Positions 38,765 to 48,738 of a DNA stretch of 64,000 nt are shown here, one piece after another. The stretch comes from Macquaria australasica (taxonomy: Eukaryota; Chordata; Actinopteri; Centrarchiformes; Percichthyidae). Location of the stretch: NCBI GenBank assembly GCA_005408345.1, contig SEMN01001230.1:1-64000 (forward strand), read 5' to 3'. Position numbers and translations under genes: made by a program. A model generated the notes under the pieces. The model was given only the letters and a program-made list of their open reading frames with translations. It was not told where the DNA came from and did not search any database. Positions within the stretch are counted from its first letter, which is position 1. Every line of letters starts with the position of its first letter.

Positions 38765-41700
38765 ATTCACAAAGGTTACCTAAAAACCAAAAAAGCAAAC
38801 CCCCAACAACAACAGCTAATTTAAAGTTTTACAGTTTACCAAGTGAGTTACAGTTAAGAACAACAAACCATGTTAGAACTTTTATTCCCTCAGTGAAGTC
38901 TGTCAGACGGCAGCAGCAGAGTCAGTAAAGTCAGTGACTTACCAGAATCTGCCACCGTTACCATGGAGATGTTAACAAAGGAGCGGATCCGATTGGGCAG
39001 AAAGTCTGTCAGAGGCTCGATTTCCTGAAACAACACAAGAGGAAAACTTTTTGAAAAAAAAAAAACATTTTTAATGAGAACCTATAAAGTTTGATGACAT
39101 CACAGTTCAGACAGACAGGCAGATGGAGAAAAAGACAGGTACCTGTCTGCGGGGGAAGTCCCAGGAGAAGAAGACCATCTCAGTGTCTCTGACGGTGCAG
39201 TTTACAGTGAGAACCTCCCCCTGCTTCAACACACTGCTGGACACTGTCAGATCCACCTCCATCACCTTAGGAACTGAGAGACAGACAGGTAGCGAGAGAA
39301 AGCAGAGAGACAGACAGGTCAGGTGCTTGCAATCTATTTAATCTAATCTAATAAAACTCACCCTTAATGCTAATCTGATCACATTTAACTAAATCTAAAC
39401 GAGCCAGTCCAGCCTAACGTTAATCTCATCTCCTCACCTACGATGCTGAACACGTAGTACACCTGGGACTCTCTCTCTTCGTCTCCGTGGGCGACCACGC
39501 ACACATATGACGTGTCGTTCAGACGACCCGTGAAGCCACGGGCCGGCTCGTACATTGTTCCAGTAACCAGCTTCCTGCCGGGACGTTCATACAGCGAGAC
39601 GTTGAGCCGCGGGTCGGACACCACGCAGGGGATGGTATCTTCCTCCGCCTCCTTCATCACCACACCTGGACCCAGCGGGACAAACCATTCCTTCGGACCT
39701 GAGGGGGCAACAGGTAGGATGGAAACATCAGGAGATACAGGTCTCACAGGTAGGACGGATATGATCAATGTGTGTTAAATATCATGGTCACCTTGACCAG
39801 GTATGAAGATGTCGATCTCTCTGCTCTGATAGGATGACGCCTCCTCACAGGTGTATCTCCCAGAATTCCTCCAGGTGGCATTAAAGAGCTGCAGGACGCT
39901 GCTGGACCCCTGATTCTCCACCACAACCCCGTCCACCTGAGAGTCCTGAGGTAACCGCCACGTCACCTGACTCCAGCCCGAACACACCTGTAGAGACAGA
40001 CAGGTACCTGAACACAGCAGCAGAGACAGACAGGTACCTGTGGAGACACAGACAGGTACCTGTAGAAACAGACAGGTGTTTACTGACCACAGTGAAGTTG
40101 GAGTTTGAATTAAGCAGAACTTCAGAGGATGAAGGCAGCAGCTCCAGACTGACGCCCCCTTCAGGAGGAACTAGGAACACACCTGAAGACAGACAGACAG
40201 ACAGACAGACAGACAGTGTGAAAGTAAACTTTGGTGGAGAACAGGTTTAAGACAGCCACAAAGATGGCAGCTGTGAATGCAAGTGTGCAAAAATCAGAAG
40301 AAACATTTGACTATTTTAACCCGAAAACTGCAAACTTCCAACACCTATAGTGGTAAAGAACAAGCAGCTGATACCACTAATGATTCTGTTCGGGAAACAC
40401 AATCTGTTCAAACTTTGGTGGATGATTTGTGACCAGAGCCTAGAACCATTTTTGTAATACATTGTATGGGATGTCAAAGTGCAAGGCCAACTGAAATAAA
40501 AAGACATTGTCTATACGCAGAGACTGTTGTTCAGGATGAAAAGAATCAACAGCTGAAAAAAAACAAAAATGTGACTGAAAGGCTCCAAATGGCTCAATTA
40601 GTCTACTATACTCCAACTGGAAGAGGCAGAGGCCATGAACGTGGAAAAGGAAGAGGTAGAAATTCTTCATTTGGGAGGAAAGGAGAAAATTATGTTTGTT
40701 GGAAATGTGGCAGAGAAGGTCATTTTTCCATAAACTGTAAGACTCAAGTTTCTTCAGAATGGGATGGCGAACAAGTCATGTCATATCCACCATCAAATAA
40801 TGTATCTGTGAACAGACCATTTGGAGACAGGGGTCAGACACCACGAAAATCTTGACTACCTGTGAAAGAGCAAAATCCTGATAATGTTTGTCAGAAACAA
40901 AATTTACAGATGTTTGGATTGTGTGACTTCAAAGATGTTGATTTGCTATCTCTCTCTCTTCATTATAAAATTGGAGAATTTCCAACATCTAAGATCACAG
41001 TTCACGCCTATGAAATGTATTGCTGAACTGTTTTGATCTGCCACTCCCCAACCACTCCTAGATATGATTACTGTTGAGATATTGACTTATGTGTGGGCGA
41101 AATCAGTATTATTTTTATTTACCCAGGTTTTGGACAGGTTATTGCTATTATTCTCATTTAGCATCGCCTCTGAGTTTAGTTCAAATTGTTGATGATACAG
41201 GAAACATTTCTCAAGGTAGAATGAATGTTTCACAAAATGTTCATAGTAGGAAATCTAGTTCCATTTCTTTTTAAATTGATAAGCCAGTATTTGCTGACAT
41301 GTTTAACCATCAAGTTACATGGTATAAGAAAGTGTTGAATTTCTTCTTTCCTCAAACAGGAGTAACTGTACTAGCATTTCACTTAGACTCTCTGTCTTAC
41401 TCCTTGTGGGGTTTTGCTAATGCAATGATAAAGGTTTTTTTTTTTTACTAATTAAGGACACATTGAAATCACATAGGTTAACTTTGTTAAAACATTGACA
41501 AGCTTTGGATTTCTTATTTGCTTAGACTGGGGGTTTATGTGTCTCATTGAATTTAACTGCAGGATCTTGTATGACTTTGATTTCAGATGTCACAGATAAT
41601 TTGACAGATGTTGTTTTTACTCTAGGATATTTTCAGTTTACTTTACAGCCTAGAACTGGTCCAACAACTGATTATTTTACTATTTGGTTACATGACACCT

Positions 41701-42160
41701 TTATATCATGGGGGCAGGTATATTAAGGATTATTTTGCCTGCTATTCCAATGATTTTGTTGTTGTTCTGTATGATGATGTGTACTTTAACCTGTGTTAAA
41801 GCAATGGTTCAAAGATTCATTACTACTTCATTGACTGCTGTTATGATACAACTCCAGAATACTATAAAACCTGTATTCTTGTATCTTCTCTTGGAGATAG
41901 AGAGAGATGGCTGATGACTTCTGTTGTCTATCTCCTATTGTACAATATATCTTTGTTAACAATCTGTAAGTGTTTCTTGCGTTTTGTTCAACAGCATAGG
42001 CAGATTTTCCACAACAACAGACAGACAGGTAGACAGGTAGACACATAGACACGTATCAGTCCACCTGTAATATCTGATGGATGTTTTAACGTTGTTACCC
42101 ACCCAGCAGGAAGTGCAGCACGTTCAGACTTCCTGTTCGTCCTCTGATGGACGCCATCAT
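24795..42160 (-). CDS. pdgfrb: platelet-derived growth factor receptor beta (class III receptor tyrosine kinase), complete
   Basis: Receptor for PDGF-B/D on mural and mesenchymal cells. Coding exons: 42103-42160, 40088-40182, 39792-39987, 39438-39698, 39143-39273, 38943-39024, 38644-38718, 38375-38558, 38147-38262, 37924-38035, 35064-35166, 34850-34958, 34607-34701, 34002-34134, 33559-33663, 33107-33211, 32091-32193, 31809-31930, 31270-31382, 30978-31100, 30752-30863, 30569-30668, 30307-30412, 27998-28097, 27739-27877 and 24795-24897. They sum to 3081 nt (1026 aa; human is 1106). Five Ig domains precede the transmembrane helix (about residues 511-533). The juxtamembrane exon starts KPRYEVRWKVIES and keeps paired tyrosines (QYTYLDP). 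The kinase has LGSGAFG, VAVKMVK, HRDLAARN, DFGLA and activation-loop DYIARG. The kinase insert is shortened but keeps DSDGGYMDM, the PI3K-docking motif. The tail keeps YIIP, a PLC-gamma-type site, and ends EEESCL, like human EDSFL. The N-terminal signal (MMASIRGRTGSLNVLHFLLG) is weak but is the only start in phase. Confidence 0.95.
25040..26395 (+). mobile_element. broken L1/Tx1-like LINE in the last pdgfrb intron
   Basis: Plus-strand frame from 25089 begins with a reverse transcriptase catalytic box (MLYADDILIF) and continues with a fish-L1-like palm/thumb region (LSGYRVNWTKSEALPL). A downstream frame at 25792-26148 carries the C-terminal Cys/His motif (CWRCGDDHGTLIHFLW). AATAAA occurs near 26379. 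It is truncated at the 5' end and split by stops and frameshifts, so it is inactive. It runs antisense to pdgfrb. Confidence 0.85.
26716..27235. mobile_element. MITE with about 29-bp terminal inverted repeats
   Basis: Left end GTTTTAACCATAGACTGTAT at 26716 continues to AAAGATG at 26744. The right end at 27206-27235 reads as its near-perfect inverse (CCATCTTTATATACAGTCTG). About 520 bp, no transposase frame, in the last pdgfrb intron. Superfamily not assigned. Confidence 0.8.
27283..27660. mobile_element. common teleost dispersed repeat with (CATC)n end
   Basis: Starts with CATCCATCCATCCATTTTCT and contains the widespread GGTCGCGGGGGGCTGGAGCC and CATGCAAACTCCACACAGAA segments. I recognise it as a very high-copy fish repeat. 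It is non-coding here and lies in a pdgfrb intron. Confidence 0.7.
28104..29150. repeat. 1-kb minisatellite built on TACTGACACAGG
   Basis: Nearly continuous array of 12-nt (TACTGACACAGG) and 10-nt (TACTGACAGT) units with variant units (ACCAACAGT, AGTGACACAGAGAC). The combination ACCAACAGTTACTGACAGTT recurs near 28191, 28384, 28662 and 28934, showing higher-order repeats. The array ends only a few bases from the splice acceptor of pdgfrb exon 27998-28097. Confidence 0.95.
29248..29916. mobile_element. non-autonomous DNA transposon, TA target site, about 670 bp
   Basis: Left end CAGTTTTTTGCGATTG is flanked by TA. The right end CAATTGGCAAAAACTG, read inverted, gives CAGTTTTTGCCAATTG, also followed by TA. 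TA flanks and short inverted ends suggest a Tc1/mariner-related element. No transposase. Located in a pdgfrb intron. Confidence 0.65.
31955..32056. repeat. GA-rich low-complexity repeat
   Basis: (GAGAGACAGACA)n-type purine run in the pdgfrb kinase-insert intron, directly beside the exon starting at 32091. Open frames across it are spurious. Confidence 0.9.
33240..33262. repeat. (CA)n microsatellite
   Basis: Short CA run just upstream (in gene orientation) of the acceptor of pdgfrb exon 33107-33211. Confidence 0.9.
33323..33370. repeat. short inverted telomere-like repeats
   Basis: GGTTAGGGTTAGGGGGTTAG is followed within a few bases by the opposite-strand form TAACCCTAACCCTAAC. Two short blocks of vertebrate telomeric hexamers face each other inside a pdgfrb intron. 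Confidence 0.8.
33961..34010 (-). repeat. 28-bp duplication of the pdgfrb juxtamembrane exon end and donor
   Basis: On the plus strand CAGAGTATTACCTAGTACT occurs twice, 28 bp apart. The right copy spans the end of exon 34002-34134 and its GTAATA donor. The left copy lies in the downstream intron and keeps an identical donor. Confidence 0.85.
34089..34618 (-). repeat. 265-bp tandem duplication with a truncated copy of the juxtamembrane exon
   Basis: Two apparently identical 265-bp units, 34089-34353 and 34354-34618. The unit contains the acceptor and first 41 coding nt or so of the juxtamembrane exon, the intron, and the end of the transmembrane exon. The left copy joins the intact exon. The right copy leaves a headless fragment of the exon between the transmembrane exon and the real juxtamembrane exon, with a usable-looking acceptor and possible donors. 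Confidence 0.9.
34798..34891 (-). repeat. 44-bp duplication of a pdgfrb Ig5 exon end and donor
   Basis: The block TACGTACAGTTGGACARTAT followed by TCGGAGGTC occurs at the end of exon 34850-34958 and again 44 bp further into the intron. The GTACGT donor is kept in both. Confidence 0.85.
35208..37880 (-). mobile_element. RTE-like LINE, split by a nested insertion
   Basis: Minus-strand LINE debris in the pdgfrb intron between 35166 and 37924. The 3' part begins on the plus strand with CATCCATCCATTTTCATCCT and GGCCGGGTCGCTG (35208-35850). The element resumes at about 37062 with a degraded reverse-transcriptase region (VVPFSLKRGTRGCAP) to about 37880. Many stops and frameshifts; dead. Confidence 0.7.
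35850..37061 (-). mobile_element. second LINE nested inside the RTE-like element
   Basis: Starts on the plus strand with AATTCAATTCAATTCAGTTT and TATTTATATAGCGCC, a very common 3' end of fish LINEs in reverse orientation. A minus-strand frame at 36530-36712 carries the typical C-terminal end of an L2/Rex1-type ORF2 (LLWNQIPVCVREADNLLTFK). It interrupts the surrounding element between CCGTTTTCCAGC and AGAGAACCATGG. Confidence 0.7.
38602..38762. repeat. TG and CA runs on both sides of pdgfrb exon 38644-38718
   Basis: (TG)n at 38608-38638 lies behind the donor and (CA)n at 38725-38760 ahead of the acceptor. The exon itself opens GTGTGTATGTGTGTGAGG, so the repeat runs into coding sequence (GVYVCEV). 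Confidence 0.9.
40250..41990 (+). mobile_element. endogenous retrovirus relic, antisense in pdgfrb intron 1
   Basis: Plus-strand frame 40466-40855 looks like the nucleocapsid end of a retroviral Gag: a GRGRG-rich basic stretch and one C-x2-C-x4-H-x4-C zinc knuckle, then a stop. Protease, polymerase and integrase regions are not recognisable. Fragmented frames from about 41280 to 41915 look like the C-terminal part of an envelope protein, ending in a hydrophobic anchor and a short tail (frame 41708-41914). Frames are broken by stops, and no LTR pair was seen. It is a deleted, inactive copy. The genus is not assignable by eye, and a Ty3-like element for the Gag part is a possible alternative. 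Confidence 0.6.
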
Positions 42161-42554
42161 GGCTGATCCTGACCAACAACACAGAGAGGAGAGATTTCAA
42201 AATCAAAGTCTAACTCTGTCTAACCAGCAGAGGATCGTTTGACTTTACGGTCTCTCCTTGTGAGGCTGTAACCATGGAAACATCAGAGCACCAAGCTAAC
42301 GGGGATCAGCGGGGTGGCGGCCCCTGGTTGGCCCCGTGTAGGCAGACCGCTCAGCCTTTAGCTGCTCCTGGTTCATGGTCAAATCAGAATATGTTTGACT
42401 GTTCTGTATGTTAGTGACACACTGAAGCTCTGAGGACTGAAGAAGGAATAAACATTAAAAAGTCTGAAATCAGTTAAACATCACAGAAACAGACGTCTGT
42501 TACATCATTTGAGCCTCTGATGGTTCAAACAGGCCTCAACACATTCCTCTGAGT

Positions 42555-42556
42555 GC

Positions 42557-42594
<38 letters not shown>

Positions 42595-42616
42595 GAGTGT
42601 GTGTGTGTGTTTTCAC
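42555..42616. repeat. (TG)n microsatellite
   Basis: TG runs interrupted once, upstream of pdgfrb. Confidence 0.95.
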
Positions 42617-42904
42617 AGGGGGATTTTTTCTTCTTCTTCTTCCAGAGAAAAAGAAGACTGAGTCCAGTCTTCCAATCAGAATGTGTCCCTGGGGTTCTCG
42701 GCCAATCAGAGATCTCACTGATCCTGTGCGATGGAGGAATGACCACCGAAGAAGAAAATAAACAGGAAAGTATTTCCTGTGGGCAGCAGTGGAGAAACGT
42801 TCCAGCACAACTTTAAATTCAGTTCATCACAGAGTTTTCAGCCAATCACAGCTCTGCAGACATCTCAGCTTGCTAAGCTACCTGCCTGGCTGCTTACTCG
42901 TTTC

Positions 42905-43105
42905 CTATTTTTACACGAGTTAAATACAAAAGATGTGACGTGTTTCAATAATTATAATCCAATAATATCACATATATTATTCTGTATAACGAGAACTTTT
43001 ACTACTTTAAGTATATTTTGATGCTATTTGTACTTTTATTTTAGTAAATATGTGAATGCAGGACTACAGAGTATTTCTACACTGTGGTATTAGTGCTTTT
43101 ACAGA
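42905..43105. mobile_element. fragment of a stepwise-AGTACT MITE
   Basis: Contains ACTTTAAGTATATTTTGATG and ATTTCTACACTGTGGTATTA, also present in the fuller copy at 47877-48357. A further fragment is at about 45960-46095. Confidence 0.5.
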
Positions 43106-43249
43106 AGTAGTAGATCTGAGTACTTCTGAGCTCAACGTGCTCATGAATGCTGACACTGTGACACATCAGACCTGGTTCAGAGCTCAGCAAACCGAAAATC
43201 ACAGTTCTTCTCTTATTTCTGGATATAAGAGAGGAACTGTACTCAGTGG

Positions 43250-43298
43250 TCAGTGTGTGTGTGTTTACCTGTGTGTGTGTGTGTGTGTGTGTGTGTTT

Positions 43299-43346
<48 letters not shown>

Positions 43347-43375
43347 ACCTGTGTGTGTCTCTGCCTGTGTGTGTT
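43250..43375. repeat. (TG)n microsatellite, repeated blocks
   Basis: Three blocks of TG runs separated by TTTACC, upstream of pdgfrb. Confidence 0.95.
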
Positions 43376-45029
43376 CTCAGAGTGGAAATGTACTTCTCAT
43401 AACTAACAGACGAACCAGATGAAGTTATGAAACTCTCCAGTTGAATCATCAGAACAAAATATTGCTTCTTTGATAAAAAGTCAGAGACACCTGGATGAAC
43501 TACGACTCCCAGGGTGCACTTTACCAACAAGCAGCCAATTGCAGCAGCTAAGGATCATGGGTATTGTAGTGGTTAGCGTGTGTGCACACAGAATCATCCA
43601 GGACACGTTATTGCTGACGTGTTTCACTACCATGTGTAAATATTTTATGTGTACTTTTTCATAAAGCCAGTAAAATTATCTTTATCTGAAATCATTCCGC
43701 TGTTCTGTCACTGCATCCTTCACTCACATTCACTCACAGTTGAAAACAAGACCAGGTGGAAACCCAGTGTATGGCTGGACCGTGTCTGGTCAGTGTGCTA
43801 TATTATTACATAAAAAGTCAGTGGTCGGGTCTATAATGTGAATTCATGGATATTAAGTGTTCATCTGCAGTTTTCTGTAATGTCCAAGTAATATTTGTTC
43901 TTAAAGTGTACTGGAGTATAACATCACATGACGTGAAGCTACTTTTGAGTCAAAAAATGTATATGTAATGTAATAAATGTATAAATAAATGTAAATGTAA
44001 TAAATGTAATAAATGTAATGTAATGTAATAAATGCAGCTGCAAGAACAAAACTGAAGATATTGATTTGAAAGAGAACTTGTTCTAATGATCTATGACCCC
44101 TCCCCCCCACACACACACACACAAACACACACACTTCCTACTCAGAGCGATTGTTATTTGCGGTGCTTTGACTGTGCGTCATGTAGAGCTGTTGTCTCTG
44201 CTACCCTGTTCTCTGCTGGACTGTCACACTGCGTAACCATAGTCTCTGCTTCTCACAGCAGGTTTGAGGTAGTTTCCAGTTTCATTCCCTTGTGGTGAAT
44301 ATCACATATTGTACTGTCTCTGTGCCATCTGTGAGTCATTGGTGAGGTACAGACTCGTTATTAACTTCTCATGAAGTGGGTGTGTGTTTGTGCTTGTGGG
44401 CACCTTATGGACCCAGTGGGGCATGGACCACAACTCCAGATTCTGAGTACAGACGCAGCCCTCTAAGCTGTGGACCACACTGGTTCCTTTAAGTAGCTGA
44501 AGAAAAGGCTGTTTTGGGGGGCTGATTGTCTGGTCTCAGATAAACTTATACACATGGTGAGACCGAGGTGGGGCACACGCAGTAAGTGGGCATCGACTCA
44601 AAGTCTACAGTGCTGCGTGAGCGAGGGACGAAGCCACTAGCATTAGTCTCAAAGGGCTGCACCTATTCATTATGAAAGAGCAACGGCCAATGGGGAAACT
44701 CCATCACCCGACCGACCAATGGTGTAACTTCATCACTCAGTCAGTAATTAGTTTTAGGGGTGTGGCCTTGCTTTGCTGGAGTCCAGCCAGAGATCTGTTG
44801 GAGTTAGAAAGAAATGAGCTTAGCAGCCCGCTGCTCATCTCTGCTGCAGGCTACATTAGCTGCTACTAGCATAACACAGCCAATCTACCACCCAGCTGTC
44901 AGAGGAAGAGCTGCATTGTGGGTAATGTAGGTGTCATGTTTTGATGAGGAAGAAGAATGTGTGGAATAAACTCTGGTTCTTCTGCTGCAGCGATTTGGAT
45001 CCTTTTTTTAAAACCTCCATCGAGAGTCT

Positions 45030-45520
45030 GACATTTTTTAAAGTGAGAACTGGGCAGCTCCTTCAGCGACCGGCTGCTCCACCCGCGGGGTCTGAAGGAG
45101 AGGTAACGTAGGTCCTTCCTGCCTGCTGCTGTCAGACTCTATAATCAGTACAACTCCCGGTAATCTACACTTGACTGTCAGTGTGCAGACTATTCGCTAC
45201 TATACTTCATCTGCTGCTGTGCATTATCTTCATGCATATATTGTATTCATGATGTTATGTACTTCATATGTTGCTGTGAAATATTTTTCATGTACATGTA
45301 TATTATATATGTGCAATATTTTTATCTTATCTATTTGTTCATACTTACAACTGCACTCAGTCACTCTATTATTTATTTCTGTCTATACTGTGTACAGGAC
45401 TATTTTTCTATTTATTTTTATTGTATTTCTATATATGACACTTTTGCTGGCTGCTGCAACGCTAAAAATTTCCCCGCTGTGGGACAATAAAGGCTTATCT
45501 TATCTTATCTTATCTTAATA
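45030..45520 (+). mobile_element. 3' end of an L2-like LINE
   Basis: Plus-strand sequence with a typical end of ORF2 (CCTGCTGCTGTCAGACTCTA region). It finishes with CCCCGCTGTGGGACAATAAA followed by (GGCTTATCTTATCTT)-type tail repeats. Only the 3' end is present. Confidence 0.75.
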
Positions 45521-46229
45521 AATCTGTGGAATTTTCCTTTAAACCAAAAGCTGAGAAGCTCTGATCTACAGATGTCTCACCTGTCCGTCACACCTCCATG
45601 ATGAAGGTCGTTTTCTGTCTCCTGGTTGGTTCAGATCAGATGATTGACAGCTGTCAATCACAGTCTGAGTGACCGCTGACCTTTAGAAACAGACAGAAAC
45701 CATGTTAAATCATTATTGATAGTTTATATGTGATTGCTTCAACAAACACGAGAAACAAACAGATTACAGTGACGAGGTTTAATAAAACTAAATGTTTTTA
45801 CAATGATCTGTTCGGTGAGTTCTGTCAGACTAAACTATAGAGTTTCTCTGTCAGCTGAACCACATGAGATCTGTTTATAGAACCTGATGCTTTGTTACAT
45901 TAAACTACCTGCAGAGCTTCAGTCAGCTGATACAGGAAACGCTTGTGTACACATTCATGCATCAGTAACAATACGTACATTTAACTGATACTAATACTAA
46001 TACTTGTGTTTTTTTACAGAAATAACATTGTGAATGCAGTGATGTAACTCCTAACAGAGTATTTGTACACTGGTACTGATGATTTTACTGCAGTATTTGA
46101 TGGAATGACCCAACGTCTCCAAAACAAGTCGAATCAGCAGAATCAGACAAAGCTGGTCGCCATGGAGACCGAGTTAGAGACAATAAGACAGAGAAGTTTA
46201 GTTTGTTCAAACCTTCTGATGCTGCTGCT

Positions 46230-46510
46230 TTTCTTCTTCTCCTCCCCCTCTTCTTCTTCCTCAGTGCTTTGCTCTCTGCTTTCCTTCACTCCTCCTCTTC
46301 TTCTTCTTCCTCAGTGCTTTACTCTCTGCTTTCCTTCACTCCTCTTCTTCTTCTTCTTCTTCCTCAGTGCTTTGCTCTCTGCTTTCCTTCACTCCTCCTC
46401 TTCTTCTTCTTCAGTGCTTTACTCTCTGCTTTCCTTCACTCCTCTTCTTCCTCAGTGCTTTGCTCTCTGCTTTCCTTCACTCCTCGTCTTCTTCTTCTTC
46501 AGTCTGACTT
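46230..46510 (+). repeat. pyrimidine-rich minisatellite, about 60-bp unit
   Basis: About five units, each with a CT-rich tract ending TTCTTCCTCAG or TTCTTCAG, then TGCTTTGCTCTCTGCTTTCC. The unit looks like a 3' splice site (polypyrimidine tract plus CAG). The Ser/Leu-rich open frames across it are low-complexity artefacts. Confidence 0.85.
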
Positions 46511-46722
46511 CATTCCAGACGGACGACGAATGGAAACCAACAGACTGACTCACAGTGGGGGTTGGGGGGGGGGGGCAACGTCTGTTTTCAATCTGTCTCT
46601 CTGTCGTTCGCCCTCCCTCCCCTCTCACTCTGTCTGACAGGAAGTGAACACACGCATACTCACTCACACACACGCACACAGAGAGGTCTTTTTGTGACTT
46701 TTCCACTCGTTCTTACTGTTGA

Positions 46723-46763
<41 letters not shown>

Positions 46764-46854
46764 ACTGATCAGTAATAAATCAGTTATGGATCAATAAAGC
46801 AGCAGAAGCTTCAGTCTGCAGCTCAGAGTCTCAGACTGACTCCAGTTTGTACAA

Positions 46855-46990
46855 CTAGCAGTAGTATATAGTACTAGCAGCAGTATATAGTATTAGCAGC
46901 AGTATATTCTACTAGTATACATTACTAGCAACAGTGTATAGTACTAGCAGCAGTATATAGTACTAGTAGCAGTGTATAGTACTAGTATAA
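46855..46990. repeat. AGTACTAGCAGCAGTATAT tandem repeat
   Basis: Units of about 20-24 bp (TAGTACTAGCAGCAGTATA) in the intergenic region. Confidence 0.85.
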
Positions 46991-47876
46991 AAGATACGTT
47001 TGGGGTATTATTTTGGCAAAATATGAATAAAAGTACTTTGAGGGTTTCAGGAGAAATTTGAGGGAAAGTTGAGAGTTTAAAGTTGATTTTCTCTGTCGCG
47101 TGTAAAACTAAAGTTGATTTGGAAACAGGTTGAAATGATCTGAAGCTGCAGATTTTCAGATTAAGACAAATTAAATAATACAAAAAAAAGTTGATAAAAT
47201 GGAGCTTTTAGTTTGAAACAGCCTTTTAAAGTTTAAACTGACTGAAAATAAAAGCCTTCAAACATTCAAGTAATCAGTTAAAGTCTGATAATCTGCAGGC
47301 AAAGTTCACACACACACACACACACACATTCCTGCAGCAGGTTGAACTGGTGATGTTTCACTGACTTCACTGTAAAAACATTCACAGTTAAAACACCTGA
47401 TCAGCGTCCTGACAGCTAAATGGTTCAGGTGTACAGGTGTGTACCTGCTGCAGGTGATTGTGTTGGATATGATCAGGTGCTGTATTATATGAACAGGAGA
47501 CATTCATCAGTGTAATCACAGCGAGCAGAAGGTCTACAGCCAACAGGTCCTCACAAAGATGCACACACTGACAGACACACACACACACCTGGAGAGAGCA
47601 GATGTGACGGTTCAGTTTTTATGAGTGCAGGTGGATCTGAAGCAGGATGTCAACATGTGAACAGAAACCAGAAAACTTTATTCAGACACAAGATATTTCC
47701 TGACACAGGAACAGGTGAGCAGTCAGACAGGTGAACAGATCGACAAGTGAACAGTCAGACAGGTGAGCAGCAGGTATCTCAGGTGTCTTCACAGCACGGT
47801 AAGACGACAACATGTTGAAACATTCAATGTTTTTTAGAATTCAATCTTTTCTTTGATTCGATGTTTTACTTTTCTA

Positions 47877-48357
47877 ACTGGTAGAAAGTAACTTAAGTAC
47901 AATTCCTCAAGTACTCTATTCAAGTACAATTTCGAGGTACTTGTACTATACTTGAGTACTTCTATTATATACTTTCAGAGGGAAATATTGTACTTTGTTC
48001 TGCACTACATATGTTTAAAAACTTTAGCTATTTTGCAGATTCAGATTGTTAAAACAAAATATAGCCAACTAATAAATGATGATGTAATATTATCAGGGAT
48101 ATATAAAGTAATTATTAGTATTTATAAAGTAATTAGTAGTAATTATAAAATAATTACCAGCTGCAACATTACAGTGATGAACACTTTAATGCATCAATAC
48201 GTATAATCCAATCATATCATATTTATTATTATGTATAATGAGTACTTTTACTTTTGGTACTTTAAGTATATTTTGATGCTGATACCTCTGTATTTCTACA
48301 CTGTGGTATTACTACTTTAACTGAAGTAAAAGTACTGAATACTTCTTCCACCTCTGA
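47877..48357. mobile_element. MITE of the AAGTACT-rich family
   Basis: Left end GGTAGAAAGTAACTTAAGTA and right end AAGTACTGAATACTTCTTCC followed by ACC are roughly inverted. The interior is full of stepped TACTT/AAGTA motifs. No coding capacity. Boundaries approximate. Confidence 0.6.
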
Positions 48358-48738
48358 TCTCTGATTGTTTTCTGTTTTCTGTCAGTGATCTTTTTAATAA
48401 ATACAGTTTACAAAGAAGAAGAAGAAACAGGTTCAAATGAAGATCAGACTTGTTTGTTATTAACTGAGACTCTTTATTATATTTAGATATATTTACCTTT
48501 ATTATATTTAGATATATTATATTTAGATATTTTTACTGAACATCAACTAAAACACCTGAAACCTTCAGAGAAACTTCAGCCTGTTTGATGACGTCGTTTG
48601 TCACATGTCAGCTCAGACATGTGATGTCAGCACGTGATGTCAGGTGTCCACTCAGGTGTGTTGAGGATATTTGTTGCTAAGAGACAATGATGCTTCCTGA
48701 TTGATAATTGATCAGTAAGTGTCTCTCTTCTCCTCCAG

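Larger units (their letters stand above)
42161..48738. other. intergenic region between divergent pdgfrb and arap3
   Basis: About 6.6 kb that should hold the pdgfrb promoter and 5' UTR exon and the 5' end of arap3. Mostly repeats, listed separately. No SAM-domain exon for the ARAP gene and no other gene could be supported. Confidence 0.5.

Noticed and set aside
46063..46637. Ser/Leu/Phe-rich frames on the plus strand
   Set aside because: Low-complexity translation of a CT-rich minisatellite; no domain, no start context and no splice partner.
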